A stretch of DNA of 20,661 nucleotides from Candidatus Kapaibacterium sp. (GTDB lineage: Bacteria > Bacteroidota > Ignavibacteria > Kapaibacteriales > UBA961), in assembly GCA_023259575.1 (NCBI GenBank), contig JALRHN010000015.1, positions 1-20,661 on the forward strand, given 5' to 3'. The notes below the pieces were generated by a model that was given only the letters and a program-made list of their open reading frames with translations, ran no database searches and was not told where the DNA came from. This document shows, piece by piece, positions 1 to 7,172 of the stretch (positions within the stretch are counted from its first letter, which is position 1; every line of letters begins with the position of its first letter). Made by a program: the position numbers and the translations under genes.

Positions 1-368
1 ATTTGGGTGCTATGACAACAACTTCAGATTTGAAAAATACATATGGAAGTATTGAAGTATCTTTGAAGGGTAAAAAGATCAATACAAATATGAAGTTCTT
101 GGGTCTTATATGTGGAGATCATACCAAAACAGCAATTGGAACCTTGTTTTCAACAGGAACGATAATTGGTGTTTGTTCTTCGATACATAAAGCTAATGCT
201 GAGCCTTCAAAAGAAATTCCATCGTTTTCATGGGGAGAAAAAGGAGTTCAATATATGTTTGAAAAGGCTATTCATGTAGCAGAAATAGTGATGGCTAGAA
301 GAGGGAAAACATTGACAGAGGCACACATATCGATATTGCAATCCGAATATAATACAAGCTCATATTAA
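1..368 (+). CDS. GlmU-like sugar nucleotidyltransferase/acyltransferase, C-terminal fragment
   Basis: This is the 3' end of a gene that begins left of the window; reading starts at base 3 in phase, and the first codon (TTG) is an internal Leu, not a start. The 121 visible residues begin LGAMTTTSDLKNTYG and continue through a GLICGDHTKTAIG stretch, STGTIIGVCSS and IPSFSWG. This is the pattern of the left-handed beta-helix tail of the GlmU-family proteins (nucleotidyltransferase plus hexapeptide-repeat domain) that are widespread in Bacteroidota. Family members transfer nucleotidyl and/or acyl groups to sugar phosphates for cell-wall or surface-glycan precursors. The N-terminal nucleotidyltransferase domain is not visible, so substrate cannot be judged. 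The final helix (residues about 80-115) is the usual C-terminal cap. Family call fairly sure, exact reaction not. Confidence 0.72.
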   Translation, partial: LGAMTTTSDLKNTYGSIEVSLKGKKINTNMKFLGLICGDHTKTAIGTLFSTGTIIGVCSSIHKANAEPSKEIPSFSWGEKGVQYMFEKAIHVAEIVMARRGKTLTEAHISILQSEYNTSSY

Positions 369-392
369 TTATAATCAGAGTAAATCAATTAT

Positions 393-408
393 TGGCATAA
401 TCATTGCA
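393..408 (+). promoter_or_regulatory. Sigma-54 (RpoN) promoter, -24/-12
   Basis: The sequence TGGCATAATCATTGCA fits every fixed position of the sigma-54 consensus TGGCAYRNNNNTTGCW. The GG (394-395) and GC (406-407) are exactly 12 nt apart, as sigma-54 requires. A start site about 12 nt past the GC falls near 418-420, just before the first hairpin of the predicted RNA. No enhancer-binding activator gene is visible in the window. The motif match is direct; its use as a promoter is inferred. Confidence 0.6.
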
Positions 409-418
409 GGCTTAAGCA

Positions 419-650
419 TAAGACTGTGGCTATTATTAACCACAGTTTCGAGCTAAGTTAGATATATACTGATATATTCCCCTTAGGTCTGATGCTTCCC
501 ATCCAATGCTGCAAAACCTGAATGGTTTACTTGCATCAGATCTTTCTTCCCCAAGAAGACACAGTCCCCGCGAACACTTCCCTAGTTCGCGGAGGATTTG
601 TGTTTAAAAAAGAAAAGGCCGTCAATATGATATAATTGACGGCCTTTTAT
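419..650 (+). ncRNA. Predicted structured small RNA, sigma-54 driven, with repeated UUCCC motifs
   Basis: This stretch lacks a convincing ORF but folds into several perfect or near-perfect hairpins. H1 pairs 422-429 with 440-447 (10-nt loop). H2 pairs 485-495 with 533-543 (11 bp, one G-U) and contains a small inner hairpin 514-518/524-528. H3 pairs 544-548 with 553-557 and has a CCCC tetraloop. H4 pairs 559-563, 565-567 and 568-575 with 599-603, 594-596 and 585-592, with a 9-nt loop ACTTCCCTA. A terminator hairpin with a U-run closes the unit. UUCCC or UCCCC occurs five times (477-482, 496-500, 547-552, 565-569, 578-582), two of them in hairpin loops. I do not recognise tmRNA, RNase P, SRP or 6S RNA features. 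C-rich loops in other bacteria pair with G-rich ribosome-binding sites, so a regulatory sRNA is the leading inference. Transcript ends are estimates. Confidence 0.55.
613..648. terminator. Bidirectional intrinsic terminator between the small RNA and atpC
   Basis: A perfect 14-bp stem (613-626 with 635-648) with an 8-nt loop has AAAA on its left arm and TTTT on its right arm, so it reads as a terminator on both strands. It would stop the plus-strand small RNA and the minus-strand atpD-atpC transcript, whose stop codon lies 16 bp away. Confidence 0.85.
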
Positions 651-663
651 TATTCATTCGATA

Positions 664-1080
664 TTAATCTTGTTTTCTTGATACTCTTATTCTGTTTTCT
701 TGAATAGCAATTAATCTTTTTAATTCTTCTCTTTGGCCTATAGCTTGGGTACTTTCAAGTTGGGTTTTGAGAGATGAAACAATTGATAATGCAGAATCGG
801 TATCAATGGCAGAAGACTCTTCGGCTGTTTCTACTACTACAGACACTTTATTATGTAATACTTCGGCAAAACCGCCTTCTGTAGCATAATATATCTGAGT
901 ATTATCATTATTGATAATTTTTATTGCGCCAATGTCTAAAGCAGAAACAATAGCAGCATGATTATATAGCACTTGAAATGGAGATTGAGCACCAGGTAAT
1001 GAAACAGCAGAGCAAGTTCCACTAAAAATAATTTTTTGCGGTGTTACTATATCGATTTCAAGAAGACGTTCAGAAGACAT
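664..1080 (-). CDS. atpC: F1 ATP synthase epsilon subunit
   Basis: The product (138 residues) is the epsilon subunit of the F1 sector. This central-stalk subunit couples rotation to catalysis, and its C-terminal helices can inhibit ATP hydrolysis. The N-terminal beta-sandwich is seen in LEIDIVTPQKIIFSG (7-21), VSLPGAQSPFQVLYNHAAIVSALDIGAIKI (26-55) and a Gly-Gly-Phe turn near 68-70. The C-terminal alpha-hairpin covers about 88-135, including KTQLESTQAIGQREELKRLI. Length is normal for the family. It lies 45 bp downstream of atpD on the same strand and ends at the shared terminator. In Bacteroidota atpD-atpC are commonly separated from atpBEFHAG, and no other ATP synthase genes occur here. Confidence 0.96.
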   Translation of the reverse strand: MSSERLLEIDIVTPQKIIFSGTCSAVSLPGAQSPFQVLYNHAAIVSALDIGAIKIINNDNTQIYYATEGGFAEVLHNKVSVVVETAEESSAIDTDSALSIVSSLKTQLESTQAIGQREELKRLIAIQENRIRVSRKQD

Positions 1081-1125
1081 AAGAATATTTAATTATAAAG
1101 TACAAGAATCTACTAATCTATAAGT

Positions 1126-2532
1126 TTATGCATTTGCTTTATTATAAGCTTCATGCACTTCATCGATTGTTCCTTTATAGCTGAAGTAACCTTCAGGAAT
1201 ATGGTCAACATGTCCATCAAGAATAGCTTTGAAGCCAGAAATTGTATCTTCTATCTTTACATATCTACCTTGGAAACCAGTAAATTGTTCGGCTACGAAG
1301 AACGGTTGGGAGAAAAACTTCTGAATTTTTCTAGCTCTATATACTGTCTGCTTATCCTCATCAGAAAGTTCGTCCATACCAAGAATATTGATAATATCTT
1401 GAAGATCCTTATACGTTTGAAGTACTTTTTTAACTCTCATCGCAGTATTATAATGTTCTGTACCAATAATCAAAGGATCTAGAATACGTGAACTTGAATC
1501 TAAAGGATCTACAGCGGGATAAATACCAAGTTCAGCAATTTGACGTGATAAAACTGTAGTAGCATCTAAGTGAGAAAATGTATTTGCCGGAGCAGGATCA
1601 GTTAAATCGTCTGCAGGTACATAAACAGCTTGTACAGATGTAATAGAACCCTTATCTGTTGAAGCAATTCTTTCTTGAAGGCCACCCATTTCTGTAGCCA
1701 AAGTTGGCTGATAACCTACTGCTGATGGCATACGACCAAGTAGAGCAGATACTTCAGAGCCAGCTTGAGTAAAACGGAAAATATTATCTACGAATAAAAG
1801 CACATCGCGGCCTTCTTCATCACGAAAATATTCTGCCATAGTTAAAGCAGTTAAAGCAACTCGAGCACGAGCTCCAGGAGGTTCATTCATTTGTCCAAAT
1901 ACAAGTGCTGTTTTATCAATAACTTTTGATTCAGTCATTTCTAAATACAAGTCATTACCTTCTCTGGTACGCTCACCCACACCAGCAAAAATTGAATATC
2001 CACCATGTTGCTTAGCAATATTATGAATTAATTCTTGGATGATAACTGTTTTACCTACACCAGCTCCACCAAAAAGACCAGTTTTTCCGCCCTTTGTAAA
2101 AGGTTCGATTAGATCGATAACTTTAATACCAGTTTCAAACATTTCTTTACGGGTACTTAATGACTGAAAATCAGGTGCTGGACGATGAATTGGATATGAA
2201 ACCTTAGCATTTATAGGTGCTTTATTATCAATACCTTGTCCAGTAACATTGATAAGGCGCCCAAGTACTTCTGGACCAACAGGTACAGTAATTGGTGCAC
2301 CAGTATCATTAACTTGCATACCACGAACAAGGCCATCTGTGGAGTCCATAGCAATGGTACGAACTCTGTCTTGACCCAAATGCTGTTGAACTTCGCAAAT
2401 GAGAATATCTTCTTTGCCTTCTGTTGTGATACGGGGTATTTCTAGTGCATTAAGCACTGGAGGAATATTGGCGTTGGGAAACTCTACGTCCACAACTGGA
2501 CCAATCACTTGGACTATATGACCGTGACTCAT
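1126..2532 (-). CDS. atpD: F1 ATP synthase beta subunit
   Basis: This is the catalytic beta subunit (468 residues) of the F-type ATP synthase, in the cytoplasmic F1 head. The N-terminal barrel (1-80) begins with GHIVQVIGPVVDVEF. The P-loop GGAGVGKT is at 155-162, the catalytic Glu lies in GERTREGNDLY (Glu187), the NEPPGARARV signature is near 216-225, and the Walker B strand LLFVDN is at 245-250. These are followed by the SALLGRMPSAVGYQPTL segment and PAVDPLDSSSRILDP. The C-terminal helical domain contains the DELSD loop that contacts the rotor. All key residues are present and length is normal. ATG at 2532 fits the usual N-terminus. It forms an operon with atpC, with a likely promoter at 2590-2620. 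Confidence 0.98.
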   Translation of the reverse strand: MSHGHIVQVIGPVVDVEFPNANIPPVLNALEIPRITTEGKEDILICEVQQHLGQDRVRTIAMDSTDGLVRGMQVNDTGAPITVPVGPEVLGRLINVTGQGIDNKAPINAKVSYPIHRPAPDFQSLSTRKEMFETGIKVIDLIEPFTKGGKTGLFGGAGVGKTVIIQELIHNIAKQHGGYSIFAGVGERTREGNDLYLEMTESKVIDKTALVFGQMNEPPGARARVALTALTMAEYFRDEEGRDVLLFVDNIFRFTQAGSEVSALLGRMPSAVGYQPTLATEMGGLQERIASTDKGSITSVQAVYVPADDLTDPAPANTFSHLDATTVLSRQIAELGIYPAVDPLDSSSRILDPLIIGTEHYNTAMRVKKVLQTYKDLQDIINILGMDELSDEDKQTVYRARKIQKFFSQPFFVAEQFTGFQGRYVKIEDTISGFKAILDGHVDHIPEGYFSYKGTIDEVHEAYNKANA

Positions 2533-2589
2533 GTAAAAACAACCTTCATTATATGGATGTTATAGCGTAATAATCAATTTATAATTTGG

Positions 2590-2620
2590 CTAAATTACGA
2601 AAGTTGTTTCACAGAGCAAA
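2590..2620 (-). promoter_or_regulatory. Bacteroidota-type promoter for atpD-atpC
   Basis: On the minus strand, TTTG (2617-2620) is followed after exactly 19 nt by TAATTTAG (2590-2597), which matches the TTTG-N19-TAnnTTTG pattern of Bacteroidota primary-sigma promoters except for one base. It lies about 58 nt upstream of the atpD start. The other strand of this 254-bp gap (2533-2786) carries a candidate for hmgA. Confidence 0.5.
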
Positions 2621-2715
2621 GGAATAGAACATATCTCTTTATTAATTAGCGAAAAATGATGTATTATGTGAACATATTTTTTATCGACTTCTGAATTTGT
2701 AAGCAAAAACCTTAT

Positions 2716-2723
2716 TATTTTTG
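2716..2723 (+). promoter_or_regulatory. Possible -7 box for hmgA
   Basis: TATTTTTG matches TAnnTTTG and lies 63 nt upstream of the hmgA ATG. A TTTG at 2696-2699 is only 16 nt away instead of the usual 19, so the upstream half is weak. AT-rich sequence makes chance matches common. Confidence 0.35.
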
Positions 2724-2786
2724 TTTATACTTTAAAAGGTATTATTTCAATTATTAGGTACCTTTTTCACTTTATCGGATTTGCAT

Positions 2787-4082
2787 ATGGAACTTCTGTA
2801 TAATTCCGGATTTGGTAATGAATTTGCCACAGAGGCTTTGCCTGGTGCTTTGCCTATTGGACAAAATTCTCCGCAGAAAACTCCTTATAATTTATATGTG
2901 GAGCAATTGAATGGTTCTGCATTTACTGCTCCTAGGTCTTTAAATAAAAGGTCTTGGCTTTATAGAATTAGGCCTTCGGTGGTTCATAAGCCATTTGAAA
3001 TGCAAAAAAGTACTTTATTTAAATCTACACCTTTTGATAATATCCCAACTACCCCTAATCAGTTGAGATGGAGTCCGCATCCAATTCCAAGCGAGCCAAC
3101 TGATTTTATCGATGGTATTATTACTATGGCTGGTTGCGGTGATTCGCCATCTCATTCTGGAGTAGCGGTTCATATTTATGCAATTAATTCAAGTATGAAA
3201 GGCCGATATTTTTATAATTCTGATGGAGAGATGCTTATCATTCCTCAAATGGGAAGATTGCTATTCCGTACAGAATTAGGGAATATGATGGTAGATTCTG
3301 GAGAAATATGTGTAATTCCAAGAGGCATTAAATTTGCTGTAGATAGTATCGATGGCCCTGCACGTGGATATATCTGCGAAAATTATGGAAGTCCTTTTAG
3401 AATTCCTGATTTAGGTCCAATTGGCGCTAATGGTTTAGCTAATCCACGAGATTTTCAAACACCTGTTGCAGCGTATGAGCAATTAGACGGAGAGTTTTAT
3501 CTTCTCAATAAATTTATGGGAAATATGTGGCAAGCAGAATTACGTCATTCTCCTTTAGACATTGTTGCATGGCATGGTAATTATGCTCCTTATAAATATA
3601 ATCTTGCTCATTTCAATTGTATCAATACTGTCACTTTCGATCATCCAGATCCATCTATTTATACCGTGTTAACTTCTCCTACAGATACTCCTGGTAAAGC
3701 GAATGCTGATTTCGTAATCTTTCCTCCACGTTGGATGGTAGCAGAGCACACATTTAGACCACCTTGGTTTCATAGAAATTTCATGAATGAGTATATGGGG
3801 CTTATCAATGGAGCTTATGATGCAAAAGAAGGCGGATTTGTTCCTGGTGGAAGTTCACTTCATAATTGTATGTCTGGTCATGGCCCAGATGCAGCTACGT
3901 ATGAAAAAGCTGTAAATGCTCAATTAGAACCACACTATTTACATAATGGTTTAGCATTTATGGTAGAAACCTGTTTTGTAAATCGTCCTACAGAATTTGC
4001 TATGCAAACAGGTGAATTGCAAAAAGATTATTTTGAATGTTGGCAAGGGTTAAAACCTTTATTTAATCCAAATCAGAAATAA
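2787..4082 (+). CDS. hmgA: Homogentisate 1,2-dioxygenase
   Basis: This non-haem Fe(II) enzyme opens the ring of homogentisate to maleylacetoacetate in phenylalanine/tyrosine catabolism. The opening SGFGNEFATEALPGALP and PIGQNSPQK are family hallmarks. Iron ligands can be read as His329 (WFHRNF), Glu335 (NEYMG) and His365 (GHGPD), with the proton-shuttling His286 in FDHPDP; the spacing matches the human enzyme. I chose ATG 2787 (431 residues) over an in-frame TTG two codons upstream because homologues start right before this motif. No Shine-Dalgarno site is evident. The gene stands alone: no fumarylacetoacetase, maleylacetoacetate isomerase or hydroxyphenylpyruvate dioxygenase lies in the window. 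Confidence 0.97.
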   Translation: MELLYNSGFGNEFATEALPGALPIGQNSPQKTPYNLYVEQLNGSAFTAPRSLNKRSWLYRIRPSVVHKPFEMQKSTLFKSTPFDNIPTTPNQLRWSPHPIPSEPTDFIDGIITMAGCGDSPSHSGVAVHIYAINSSMKGRYFYNSDGEMLIIPQMGRLLFRTELGNMMVDSGEICVIPRGIKFAVDSIDGPARGYICENYGSPFRIPDLGPIGANGLANPRDFQTPVAAYEQLDGEFYLLNKFMGNMWQAELRHSPLDIVAWHGNYAPYKYNLAHFNCINTVTFDHPDPSIYTVLTSPTDTPGKANADFVIFPPRWMVAEHTFRPPWFHRNFMNEYMGLINGAYDAKEGGFVPGGSSLHNCMSGHGPDAATYEKAVNAQLEPHYLHNGLAFMVETCFVNRPTEFAMQTGELQKDYFECWQGLKPLFNPNQK

Positions 4083-4087
4083 TAAAA

Positions 4088-4112
4088 GCCCCGGATAGAC
4101 TCTATTCGGGGC
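4088..4112 (+). terminator. Hairpin after hmgA
   Basis: A 10-bp stem GCCCCGGATA/TATTCGGGGC (one G-U) with a GACTC loop starts 5 nt after the hmgA stop. It is GC-rich, but the following ATTATTAATAAGG is a poor U-tract. Termination may therefore be partial, and some purE transcripts could come from hmgA. Confidence 0.6.
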
Positions 4113-4132
4113 ATTATTAATAAGGTAAAATT

Positions 4133-4639
4133 ATGACAAATTCAGAGTTTGCTTCTACAGATTCTCCTTTGATTGGAATCATTATGGGTAGTGATTCGGA
4201 TATGCCTACTATGATAGAAGCTGCTACTATTTGTAAGCAATTTGATGTTCCCTATGAAATGCATATTGTATCTGCTCATAGAACTCCTGATGATATGGCG
4301 AATTATGGTAAAAATGCCCATCTAAAAGGTATAAAGGTAATTATAGCTGGTGCTGGTGGCGCAGCTCATCTGCCTGGCATGACTGCTGCATATAGTCCTT
4401 TGCCGGTTATCGGTGTACCAATTCAATCAAAAGCATTAAGCGGACAAGATTCTTTATTATCAATAGTACAAATGCCAGCTGGTGTTCCAGTTGCAACAGT
4501 AGCAATAGGTGGCGCCAAAAATGCTGGTTTATTGGCTATCCAGATTTTAAGTGTGGCTTATCCATTTTTATTGGATAAAATGTGTGCGTATAAGCATGAG
4601 ATGGCAATGGAATCGAGAGCCAAAAATTCTTCCCTTTAA
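4133..4639 (+). CDS. purE: N5-carboxyaminoimidazole ribonucleotide mutase (class I PurE)
   Basis: This cytoplasmic enzyme of de novo purine synthesis interconverts N5-CAIR and CAIR. Its 168 residues form one flavodoxin-like domain. Family motifs are GSDSD (19-23), SAHRTP (47-52, with catalytic His49), GAGGAAHLPGM (73-83) and SGQDSLLSIVQMPAGVPVATVAIG (from 103). This arrangement is that of class I PurE, which normally works with PurK; purK is not in the window. The start is ATG 4133, 50 bp after hmgA, with only a weak AAGG upstream. Its stop codon overlaps that of the convergent glycosyltransferase in the shared TTAA at 4636-4639. Confidence 0.97.
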   Translation: MTNSEFASTDSPLIGIIMGSDSDMPTMIEAATICKQFDVPYEMHIVSAHRTPDDMANYGKNAHLKGIKVIIAGAGGAAHLPGMTAAYSPLPVIGVPIQSKALSGQDSLLSIVQMPAGVPVATVAIGGAKNAGLLAIQILSVAYPFLLDKMCAYKHEMAMESRAKNSSL

Positions 4640-5961
4640 TATTTGCCATCTAATAATTTAGCAAGCTTTTTAGTAGATTCTCTTCTCTCATAGCATTGGA
4701 TAATTTCTTTATGGGGATTTGCTAGGGGTAATCCCTTTTTGAATGCAGAATACATTTCATAAATTATAGATGCAATGCCTTCGATATTGCTTTGATGTGC
4801 TATTCCACCAGCCTGTGTTTCATGTATCAAATCAGCAATTGCCCCTTGTTCGGGTGCAATAGCCAATACAGGTTTCATAGATCCGATATATTCATATACT
4901 TTACCTGGAACAATCTCTTCACTTTCTTTTGATTCATCCACAATTAACAAAAGCACATCAGAAACTTGTAAATAGCTTATACTCTTTTCATGAGGTATAT
5001 AGCCAATGATTTCAATAGAATCTTTTAATGAAGAAGATTGAAACATATTATGAATTTCATCGCCAAAGCGTCCAATAAATCTTAATAAGATAGATTCTTT
5101 TTCAATTAGACCTTTCTGGATAAGTAATTCTAAAGCTAAAAAAAGAGCCGCAGGATTTCTTCTGCCATACATAGAGCCAGTATAAGTCATAATAAACTTA
5201 TCAGGATTATAAAGGGATTTGTCTATTTCTTCAGGTAAAGGATAATCTGCAGAATCATATCCATTGGGGACATGAAAGAATTTTTCAGCTGGCAAGTAGG
5301 GAAATTTATATCGTATATCTTTAATGATTCCTTTCCAAGCGCATTCTACTGCATCAGCTTCATTGAATACTGAGTATTCCATTCTTTTATCAATCCAAGC
5401 TGGTAAAAACCAACGTTTTGGAGAAGAAATAAATCCTGTCCAAGGATCTCTAAATCCTACAACCCATTGCAATCCGGTTTTTCTTTTCAATGCCCGAGCA
5501 ATAAGCGAAGTTGTGTACGGCGGTGAAGAATTGTATATTGCACTAACATTGTGCTTTTTTATTAATTCCATTGCTTTGGGAATTGCAGTTGGTAACCAAC
5601 CAATTCTAGCATCAGGAATAAAAAATGTAGCACGAATAAATTCTGCAAATTGTTCTTTGAAAGTTCTTTTTTGATTGTCTTTCTTGATAACATTTACATC
5701 GATAGCAGCACCTTTTTTGTGTCCCATCAATAATCTATAAAGATCATATGGTTCATAAATATGGGTTCTTTCAACAATGATGTCAGAAGGAATTTTTTCT
5801 AATAGAGACTCATCTCTTGCAGGAAAATCGCCATTTGAGACAGTTAATACTATTGGATTCCAACCGAATTCCTTTAAGTATTGAATATGTTTTAATACCC
5901 TTTGAACTCCTGGCCCACCTGAAGGAGGAAAATAATATGCGATTACCAGAACAGACTTCAT
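4636..5961 (-). CDS. Glycosyltransferase, GT4-like (group 1)
   Basis: The product (441 residues) has a GT-B architecture. The N-terminal acceptor domain opens with VLVIAYYFPPSGGPGVQR, a glycine-rich loop typical of Bacteroidota GT4 proteins. The C-terminal donor domain includes YTGSMYGRRNP (260-270), FIGRFGDEI (295-303), the IIGYIPH strand (318-323) and PGKVYEYIGSMKPVLAI (352-368), where nucleotide-sugar contacts lie in this fold. There is no signal peptide or clear membrane helix, so it probably acts at the inner face of the cytoplasmic membrane. It diverges from the GT9-GT4 pair across a 108-bp gap, so the three may build one surface polysaccharide or lipopolysaccharide core. Donor and acceptor sugars cannot be told. 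Confidence 0.88.
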   Translation of the reverse strand: MKSVLVIAYYFPPSGGPGVQRVLKHIQYLKEFGWNPIVLTVSNGDFPARDESLLEKIPSDIIVERTHIYEPYDLYRLLMGHKKGAAIDVNVIKKDNQKRTFKEQFAEFIRATFFIPDARIGWLPTAIPKAMELIKKHNVSAIYNSSPPYTTSLIARALKRKTGLQWVVGFRDPWTGFISSPKRWFLPAWIDKRMEYSVFNEADAVECAWKGIIKDIRYKFPYLPAEKFFHVPNGYDSADYPLPEEIDKSLYNPDKFIMTYTGSMYGRRNPAALFLALELLIQKGLIEKESILLRFIGRFGDEIHNMFQSSSLKDSIEIIGYIPHEKSISYLQVSDVLLLIVDESKESEEIVPGKVYEYIGSMKPVLAIAPEQGAIADLIHETQAGGIAHQSNIEGIASIIYEMYSAFKKGLPLANPHKEIIQCYERRESTKKLAKLLDGKY

Positions 5962-6000
5962 GCAAAGTTCTTTTTAAAGATTATAGATTCAATGTGGGTG

Positions 6001-6008
6001 CAAAAATA
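6001..6008 (-). promoter_or_regulatory. Possible -7 box for the minus-strand glycosyltransferase
   Basis: On the minus strand TATTTTTG fits TAnnTTTG and lies about 40 nt upstream of the ATG at 5961. I see no good TTTG at the expected distance. It sits in the 108-bp divergent region that must also serve the plus-strand pair. Confidence 0.4.
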
Positions 6009-6069
6009 GCACGATTTATACCATAAAATACTTCTTTATCTCATTAAAAGGTTAAAGAGTTTTGTATAG

Positions 6070-7158
6070 ATGAATATATCAGAAGTTAAATTTGATTGTC
6101 GCCATTTTCGTGGCGAATTACCATGCACTCCAAATAAATTGAGTGGTAGTATATGTACTGATTGTACTCATTATGATAAGATTACTAAAAGAATTCTAAT
6201 CATAAAATTAGGTGCTATTGGTGATGTAATAAGAACTACTCCCTTAGTAGAAAAATACAGAACTTTGTATCCTGGATGTCATATTACTTGGATTACCCAT
6301 ACTCCAGATATTCTTCCCAAAAAAGAAATTGACTCAATACTCTCATTTTCTTTTACCTCAGTTTATACTTTAAGCCATAAACACTTTGATATAGCGATAA
6401 ATTTAGATAAAGATCAAGAAGCTTGTATGCTTCTTTCGGATATCAATGCAATCGAAAAATATGGTTTTCTTTGGCGTGATGGACATGTAAATACCGCAAA
6501 TAATCTAGCTGAGCATAAGATTCTTACTGGTTTATTTGATAATGAATCTAAGATTAATACAAAGAGCTATTTAGAAGAAATATTTGAAATATGTGGATTT
6601 GCTTATAATCGCGAACGCTACCTTTTGAATGTAAATGAGCAATTGGTTGATAAATGGAAGATTCTAAAAAAAGAGGCTAATCACAGGACAATTATTGGTC
6701 TTAATACCGGTTGTGGTAAGCGATGGCCAACTAGATTATGGCCTTCAGAAAATTGGATAGAACTAATCCAATTATTACAAAATGCTGGATATGAACCTTT
6801 GCTTTTGGGCGGAATTGATGAACATGAACAGAATTTAGTTTATCAACAAAAAACGGGTGCTAAGTATTTAGGAACATTTAGTTTAGAGGAATTTATCTCG
6901 ATTACAAGTCAATGTGATGGTATTGTAACAGCTGTTTCTATGATGATGCATATTGCTTTAGGTTTAGGTAAAAAAATGATTCTCTTCAATAATATTTTCA
7001 ATAAGCATGAATTTGCCTTATTTGGAAATGGAGAGATCATAGAACCTAGCACTGGATGCGATTGTTATTATGGGGCGAAATGTAGTCGCAGTAGACAATG
7101 CATGAATGATATTCCCACAGAACAAGTTTTTAATGCCATACAAAGACATATTCCTTAA
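6070..7158 (+). CDS. GT9 (heptosyltransferase-like) glycosyltransferase with Cys clusters
   Basis: The 362-residue protein carries the GT9 pattern. ILIIKLGAIGDVIRTTPLV (42-60) is the acceptor-side loop of ADP-heptose:LPS heptosyltransferases, GLNTGCGKRWPTRLWP (210-225) is the donor-side strand, and LLLGGIDEHE plus a TAVSMMMHIALGLGKKMILF segment complete the C-terminal domain. Unlike classical WaaC/WaaF, it starts with Cys10, Cys19, Cys29 and Cys32 ahead of the Rossmann domain, and ends with Cys330, Cys332, Cys338 and Cys344. This spacing suggests metal binding or a structural clamp, which is an inference. It probably adds a sugar to LPS core or a related glycan. The next glycosyltransferase starts 14 bp downstream, so the two form an operon. 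Confidence 0.88.
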   Translation: MNISEVKFDCRHFRGELPCTPNKLSGSICTDCTHYDKITKRILIIKLGAIGDVIRTTPLVEKYRTLYPGCHITWITHTPDILPKKEIDSILSFSFTSVYTLSHKHFDIAINLDKDQEACMLLSDINAIEKYGFLWRDGHVNTANNLAEHKILTGLFDNESKINTKSYLEEIFEICGFAYNRERYLLNVNEQLVDKWKILKKEANHRTIIGLNTGCGKRWPTRLWPSENWIELIQLLQNAGYEPLLLGGIDEHEQNLVYQQKTGAKYLGTFSLEEFISITSQCDGIVTAVSMMMHIALGLGKKMILFNNIFNKHEFALFGNGEIIEPSTGCDCYYGAKCSRSRQCMNDIPTEQVFNAIQRHIP

Positions 7159-7172
7159 GTGTAGAAATTACT

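Noticed and set aside
419..605. A minus-strand CsrB-like RNA with GGGA loops
   Set aside because: The same hairpins read on the minus strand expose GGGA, but the sigma-54 motif and the order of hairpins then terminator fit only the plus strand, and I see no minus-strand promoter after the atpC terminator.
419..650. Assigning the first RNA to SRP RNA, 6S RNA, RNase P RNA or tmRNA
   Set aside because: I could not find the SRP GGAA-tetraloop helix, the 6S central bubble layout, RNase P conserved blocks, or a tRNA-like end with a tag ORF.
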